DNA from: Pempheris klunzingeri
Lineage: Eukaryota > Chordata > Actinopteri > Acropomatiformes > Pempheridae
NCBI RefSeq assembly: GCF_042242105.1
Contig: NC_092012.1
Span: 2,568,970 to 2,632,969 of the forward strand
Direction of reading: 5' to 3'
DNA length: 64,000 nt
Shown: piece by piece, positions 58,077 through 64,000 of the stretch
Numbering within the stretch: the first letter of the stretch is position 1
Layout of the letters: every line of letters starts with the position of its first letter
Notes under the pieces: model-generated
Databases searched by the model: none
Told to the model about the DNA's origin: nothing
Seen by the model: the letters and a program-made list of their open reading frames with translations, nothing else
Position numbers and translations under genes: made by a program

Positions 58077-59211
58077 CGCTAAAGGGCATGAAATTACATG
58101 TGAAAAGCAGAAAAATGCATAGACATGACACGTGGAATGTCCTTATGAAGGCGTGATATTCATTCACGTAGTTTGGTGACAGCGGGCTGATATATTATAT
58201 ACACACTGTATAACGCTAATAGAGCTAAAGAGACACTCGTCATGCTGTATAACCTTCGATAAAAAGGCTTTTTCAACAAGTTCACATAGCGTTAGCCGTT
58301 AGCAATTTAACCCGTTTTAACCCTTTACAACATCCACCGTTTGGAGTATTGTCTTGTTATGTTTGTGCTCCATTTAAATCCATTCACATCCCCGTCTCAC
58401 AGTCCAGCTGGTTAACTAAATACAACAATACAATATGAGGATTAATGTCAGATTAAATCAATGACCACAGATAAATCAATACAATTATTTTTATAGATAC
58501 AAATTTGACCAAACAGATTCACAAGTTAAAAGTATATTGTTCAATTTAACTACTTTAAAGATGAAATTTTTTGAAAGTACAGAAATAAAAATCAGCACTG
58601 AAAGATGAGAAAGTAAAATTCACTTTTGTTGTCGTGTTCATAACTTAAGTGTCTGCTTGTTGTTTGTCCTGTGGTGCTTTCACTTCATGTCACCAACTCT
58701 CACATTGTGGAGGGGTGTCCTTGAATGCACCATCGAGCTGAACTCAGACACACAAAGTAAATCTTCACTGTGATAGATTCAGTGGGAGTAAATGGCTGCC
58801 GGTCATTTAAAACCCTACAATATGCTGTTGCACACACGTCTTTTTAATGTGCAGATTAATCTTATCCTCCACTCCAACATCTTGTACCTCCTCCAGTCTG
58901 TTTGTCGAGCTTCCAGGCATTTTTAAAATAAAAATAAACTCTTTTGCTCTTTTGCTTCGCCTTAAAAGACTGTTTGTTCACACTGCATGAAAGTGATGCA
59001 TAATGAACTTAATACTGTAGCTCCAGACCACACAGGACTAATTCAACTACTTCAATCATTATTATTATTATTGATTTTTATTTTTTAATGATTAATTTTT
59101 TTTATAAATTTCATTTTTGAGGGACTAACTTACTATACTGTGGCATTAACTTGGAAATACTCCAAGCGAAGTACACAAAAGTACAGTACTTTGTTACTTT
59201 CCACCATTTTT

Positions 59212-59290
59212 TGGGGTTCCTCAGGGAATCACACTAGGCCCACTGCTCTTTGTCTTTAATATCAAAGACCTACCCCCCACATGTGTTCTT
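59212..59290 (+). mobile_element. LINE reverse-transcriptase remnant
   Basis: GGGGTTCCTCAGGGAATCAC and ACTAGGCCCACTGCTCTTTG translate to GVPQGITLGPLLF, followed by VFNIKDLP, the 'GVPQGSxLGPLLFxxxINDLP' block of non-LTR reverse transcriptases. The frame is lost on both sides. This is a short dead fragment. Confidence 0.72.
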
Positions 59291-60814
59291 TATACCACCA
59301 GAGAAGAAGTAATCTTCTTCTTCTCTATCAGTGTCTATCCTCATCCTCCATGTAAACAGCTGAGTCGAGGGCTTTTGGGGTTTTCCCACTTTTTTGCCAC
59401 AATCCTAGATGATTTTTTTGTAGATCCAAAGTTTGGGTGACTTTACCAGGCAGGAGGGTGAAAAGTTAAAATACTCTACAACAACAGTTTCACGGCCGAC
59501 TGACAGACAAAGTTGCTGTGAGCATCTCTTGAAAATATACAAATATATAGAGAAACTAAACTGCGGTATTTAAAGTTTTCCACATTTTCAACATGTTCTG
59601 CTCTGATTTTAGATCTTGTTTTGTGCAGATTATTAATTCTTTTGTCTCTGCCACACTGATTTCTAGCTGGCTGACCTGACTCCATGTTTGGAGAGCGCTA
59701 ATGTGGACCAAAGAGGCAGCTTTTCTTACTGGGGTCAGTTTTTTTGTTTACTGCACAATGAGCACTTTGATACTTTAAGTACATTTAATTAATACATGCT
59801 TTTACTTCAGTTATGTTGTAAATGCTTGTAGTATCGGGGTATTTTCAGTGTGGTGTTTGTACTTTTGCTCAAGTAGACGATGTGAAAACTTCTTCCACTA
59901 CTGCACACATGTACAAACTCCTTAAAAGACATTTAATGCATAACTGTGTAGCTTCAGCTTTAACAGTTCACCGTTACAGCCCACTATTGGTCGGCCACTT
60001 GGGATTTATTCAGACATAACAAAACAACCAAGACGCTGAAATCCAAAACCAAACAAATTAACTAAACGACAAACTGAGGCATAGAGGCCACAAAGCAATC
60101 AGTCCACTACTCAGAGGCTTCTTCTCTACTAATGGAGTCTGGAGCTTTTATCTCCTTCCTCACCTGCGCCAGCTGCACCTCATTGGGGAGTAATCAGGTG
60201 TGGCAGACCTGAGTGGAGCTATGGACAGAAGAGGAAAAGGGACAAACAGCACAGAGGACACATTCAACCTTAACAATTACGTGTTTGTTAAGTATTTTCA
60301 CTATTTGTCTGACATCAGTTATTAGTTTGTGCTTTAATTCGGCTGATGAGACGACTAAAGGCAGCGTTCAGCATCTCCTCTCTTACAGAATTATTATTTT
60401 ACTTAACACATAACACATAACAGCTATAAATTTATGTGCACTGATGCATCTGAAAGCGAGCAAACTCTCCTCCCGCTGACATCTGTTGTTATGACTGTTT
60501 CTGCAGCCACAGATGGAGTGTTTTGAAGAGCCTCTTTCTGTCTCCTCAGATCTTCTTAAAACACTGTTGCTGGCACTGATCACTTCCACTCAAATCAGAA
60601 ACAATGGAGACATTGAAAAGTCCAACAGTCACTTGTTCCTGTTCCCCCGCCACCTCTTCTCTTCCTCCAACCTGCGCTGCCTGCTGTCATCACCGAGGAG
60701 ACGAACACAAGGAAGGAAAGAAAACACAAAGGACGCGAGTGACACAGTGCGAACGACATGAATCAGGCAAAATTTTGCGAAAAAATTGGAGGGGAATCTC
60801 CAAACACTGATAGT

Positions 60815-61225
60815 CAATAAACCCTTTGAGGGTCTTCAGCACTTTCTAGTGTGTTATGATTTTTATATTATATTATATTATATATTATATTTTATCAGTT
60901 TTTCATGCATATTGCTTATAATTTTGCAAGATGGTGAATTTTTCAGAGTTCTCAATTTTTTTCATGTATTTTTTGTGTATTTTAGACCATAAAATGATGC
61001 GCATCATGACAAAAACATGGCAATTTAAGGGTTAATTTTTTAAAAAACTAATTAAAATTTGATATGTATGATTAGGGCTGATGCTGGTCTAAAAAACTAT
61101 TTAAAAAAAAGAAAAAAAAAAAGAAAGATTTTTAACATTTTTATGGCTTGTTTTTATGCATACACATTTATGTGTGTAAGGATCTTTAACGTGATTATTT
61201 CTGAGGACCTTCAAGGGGTTAATAA
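60815..61225. mobile_element. Possible MITE with imperfect terminal inverted repeats
   Basis: The left end AAACCCTTTGAGGGTCTTCAG and the right end CTGAGGACCTTCAAGGGGTT are near-complementary over about 20 bp and about 400 bp apart. The interior is very AT-rich and non-coding. TTAA follows the right end, which would fit a piggyBac-like target, but the left end shows TAAA, so this is unproven. Confidence 0.5.
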
Positions 61226-62015
61226 CATAGAATAACTGTGATGCTCAAAACTCAACACGTTACAGAAGAGCAGAAGAGGAAAGGTTTGGAGAAAAGGCCG
61301 TGAAAAAGTCGGACTACGTGTTAAATGCTGAAAATGTGTGTCCGTAACTTGATTGTAGCTTTTGGTTGTACTTTTCTATTAAGCAAGTTAGCATCAGCAT
61401 TAGCATTAGTCATTGTGTTACTGCGTGAAAGTAAAGTGAAAAAACAAAAAAAAGATCCAGAGATCAAATTTGAGGCTTTGGGAGGCGAATTTTCACGTTG
61501 CGTTTGGTGGAAACATAACTTTGCGCTTTTTCAGTCACTGTCGTGTGGATTCGTCTTCTGTAGGTAGGCAATGTGGACTTACACTCTTTAAAGGAACATT
61601 CCCTTTTTTGTTCTGGATTCACGTTCAATCAAACCTCAAATTTAGCTCAGTGTGGTTGTTAGTGTTAGTCAGTAAGGACATTTTAGAACATGCTAATTTA
61701 GCATGGTTAGCCAGTGGGACTTAATATCTCACTACAGTGTGCTGTCAGGAATAAGGTGGAGGACTTGAAGTGGAGTAAAAAGTACAACGTTTGCCTCTGA
61801 ATTGTAGTAGAGTAGAAGTATAAAGTACCTTAGCGTCGTACTTGAGTACTTCCTTCCACTGCTTTAATCACAGAGAAGTTGTAGTGGTCATTTCCCTTTT
61901 AAACTATAAGCATTCTTATTTAGTATAAATATTGAACAGCCTGAAGGTCACTCAGCGTCTCGACTGGTGGCCTCTAAAATAAAGCAAGCAGGTCAATAAA
62001 TAAAAGAATAAAGCT

Positions 62016-62021
62016 TTTATT
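62016..62021 (-). terminator. Polyadenylation signal of the chemokine-like gene
   Basis: Forward TTTATT (AATAAA on the minus strand) lies about 250 bp past the stop codon at 62271, with further AATAAA-like words nearby. Confidence 0.45.
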
Positions 62022-62270
62022 CAGACAGGGGCAGCACCTTGTGTCACAGTTATAAAAAATACATTCAAATATTCTCCTGTAATCACTGGAAATGTTGATA
62101 TAGGACACAACTGTATATGTTTGGCAGAAGTACCTTTTGTTATTAAGTCGTATTTTAACATTTTACATTAAATTTAATGCAGCTGAAAAGCAACTGTTTT
62201 AAAGTTACAATCATATCGTGTTAATAAAACAACGTAATCTTCATGTGACTGATAAAAGGGAACAGCGCCC

Positions 62271-63345
62271 TCACACTCTGTTTTCACACTTTGAGGAATT
62301 GAACTGGGCAAATGGTGACTTCTTGCCGACCTTCTGATAATCTGCCAACAGTTTCTTCGCCCAGGGCCAGTCGGGATCAAGGCACTGCTTCGTTTTACGG
62401 CACACAGTCGTGACTCTGTAGGAAAACACACATGAACATAAAACACAAGTTATTAGAAGAGCGACAAGTGGCGCGTGACGCCCTGCTAGGTCCTGAACAT
62501 AAAGAAATGCATCATCTGCAAAGAGTGTGACGTAAAAATGTGCTTAAAGCGTTGTCATCAATACTTTTATTGTATTGATGAACCCACAAAGACTGTGCAG
62601 TTCCTCCCAGCGTCATGGAGCTTTATAGCGTCTTTTAGCTTGTTGTTTTGGTTTTCTGGGTCACAGCTTTACTGTTTTGGTGTCAAATTCCGGTAAATAA
62701 AAACGGTAAAGAAAAAAACAATATTCACCCAGGTACCCAGGCGCATATAATTTTGAGGTACTTGTACATTACTTGAGTATTTCCATTTTCCATTCCATCC
62801 GACTGCTGATACAGATTAAGATTTTATATTTGAAACTGTGTTCAAATTATCCAATATTTCACCGAAAAGCAAAAAATAAATGGGACGTTAATACTACGCT
62901 AAAGCTTTTACTTGTATAGAAGTATTTGTACCTTGTGATGTTGCCCCCCCCTTTTTTTTTAGTTAATGTTTTTTTTTTTCCAAAACTGCATCTTTATTTT
63001 ATTTCACATTAGAGATTTTGGTGTTTTTGTCTCATGTCAATAAAAAATACCTTTACTCTTAAAGGTTCATCGCAAACATAATTTTTTTTTTTTACATACT
63101 GCACGTTTTTAAGTTGTCACTTCAATTAAATCATAAAAAAACCTTCACTCTGTACTTTATAGTAGATGTCATTAACGTGAACACGTATGCTGTGAAATAC
63201 GCGCCTGTGTTTACTTACATAATTGCCTCTTGTGAGCAGCTTCTCAAGGTCATCGCCACATGTGTCACCCGTCTCTTCGGAATGAATGTCTTATTGTATC
63301 CTGAGCAGCAGTCTTCCCACATCAGGGCCGATGGTCCCAGTGGAC
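62271..63345 (-). CDS. CC chemokine-like gene, partial (exons 2 and 3)
   Basis: This would encode a small secreted immune signalling protein acting on a chemokine receptor. Minus-strand exons are 63345-63219 (127 nt) and 62415-62271 (145 nt including TGA). The first begins after TGTTGACAG with two bases completing a codon, and reads ALMWEDCCSGYNKTFIPKRR, then LRSCSQEAI. After GT..AG splicing it continues IVTTVCRKTKQCLDPDWPWA, KKLLADYQ and ends CENRV. The adjacent Cys pair, the later single Cys residues, the EAIIVTT strand and the C-x-D-P-x-x-P-W-x-x-K-L helix start are the CC-chemokine pattern. Phase 1 and phase 2 introns are those of CC chemokine genes. The signal-peptide exon is not visible before the window end. 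I cannot assign a subtype. No single long frame covers it, so it is easy to miss. Confidence 0.8.
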
Positions 63346-63361
63346 CTGTCAACACACACAT

Positions 63362-63425
63362 TTAATCAGAATCAGAATCAGAATCAGAATTACTTTAATA
63401 ATCCCCAGGGGAAAATTGTTTAAAA
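63362..63425 (-). mobile_element. LINE/SINE 3' tail, inverted
   Basis: AATCAGAATCAGAATCAGAA followed by TTACTTTAATAATCCCCAGGGG is the reverse complement of the tail seen at 27230-27288 (CCCCTGGGGATTATTAAAG..ATTCTG). It lies 17 bp upstream of chemokine exon 2. Confidence 0.55.
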
Positions 63426-63429
63426 CACA

Positions 63430-64000
63430 TTTAAAACAGCTTTTAAACAAATTCAGACACATTAAACACACTTTTAACGCACAATGTGTTTGTGTTTAAA
63501 TGTGTATTTAAACACAAACACATTTTTGAACACAAACAAAAAAAACATGATTTTAAGCACAATTGACGACCTTTTAAACTAATTTAAACACACACGGACC
63601 CCCGTTTTGAACATAGACATATTTAAACACAAATAAACATATGAACACAATTCTAAACATACTTACAGACATTTAAACACATTTTAAACATTTAAACACA
63701 CTTAAACACACTTAAACATATTTAAACACACACGGACACCCTTAAAGACATTCAAAAACAAACACATGTAAACACATTTTTGAACATAGACATATTTAAA
63801 CACAAATAAACATATGAACACAATTCTAAACATACTTACAGACATTTAAACACATTTTAAACATATTTAAACACATATTTAACTTATTTAAACACACTTA
63901 AACATATTTAAACACACACGGACACCCTTAAAGACATTCAAAAACAAACACATGTAAACACATTTTTGAACATAGACATATTTAAACACAAATAAACATA
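63430..64000. repeat. AAACACA-type satellite-like array, runs off the window
   Basis: Short TTTAAACACA units are organised in a higher-order repeat. The block GAACATAGACATATTTAAAC with following AAATAAACATATGAACAC starts at 63609, 63782 and 63968. Successive spacings are 173 and 186 bp, so units vary in length. Any upstream chemokine exon must lie beyond or within this. Confidence 0.85.

Larger units (their letters stand above)
58077..62015. other. Intergenic region between kcng4 and the chemokine-like gene
   Basis: No exon is supported. The interval contains a LINE remnant at 59.2 kb and a possible TIR element at 60.8-61.2 kb. Several short open frames (60213, 60513, 61325, 61470) have no splice context or family likeness. 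Confidence 0.55.

Overview
The window looks like nuclear DNA of a ray-finned fish, most likely a percomorph teleost. The genes are split into GT-AG exons, and the proteins read as fish versions of conserved vertebrate families. The intergenic DNA is full of simple repeats, minisatellites and short dispersed repeats typical of teleosts. Exon structures below were built by eye from both strands. Each complete model gives a total that is a multiple of three with compatible intron phases.

Layout. Positions 1-4500 are intergenic and repeat-rich. ccnb2 (cyclin B2, minus, 8 coding exons) lies at 4588-7786, with a recognisable cell-cycle promoter (CHR plus two CCAAT boxes) just upstream. A gene-poor 5 kb follows, with an 84-bp minisatellite, a G-rich tract and a full-length foldback repeat. 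kmt5b (histone H4K20 methyltransferase, minus, 9 coding exons plus a non-coding first exon) occupies 13162 to about 20570. Positions 20.6-27.6 kb hold no supported gene but several foldback repeat copies. pole3 (histone-fold subunit of DNA polymerase epsilon and CHRAC, plus, 4 exons) is at 27671-30453. rpl12 (ribosomal protein, minus, 6 exons) is at 32636-36286, with two near-identical copies of an H/ACA-like snoRNA in separate introns and a TATA/TOP/TCTCGCGAGA promoter. Positions 36.5-47.1 kb are intergenic, ending in two minisatellite arrays. kcng4 (Kv6.4-type silent potassium channel subunit, plus, 2 coding exons) is at 50360-57551 with a probable 5' UTR exon near 47.1-47.6 kb. The right end carries the last two exons of a CC-chemokine-like gene (minus, 62271-63345), whose signal-peptide exon was not found, followed by an AT-rich AAACACA-type array.

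The genes are not an operon or pathway cluster. ccnb2 and pole3 serve cell division and replication, kmt5b chromatin, rpl12 translation, kcng4 excitability and the last gene immune signalling.

The most distinctive unexplained structure is a family of palindromic (foldback) repeats with at least a dozen copies. Short forms are about 0.3 kb and long forms 0.8-0.9 kb. They sit between genes and inside introns of ccnb2, pole3, rpl12 and kcng4. I could not tie the family to a named transposon from sequence alone.
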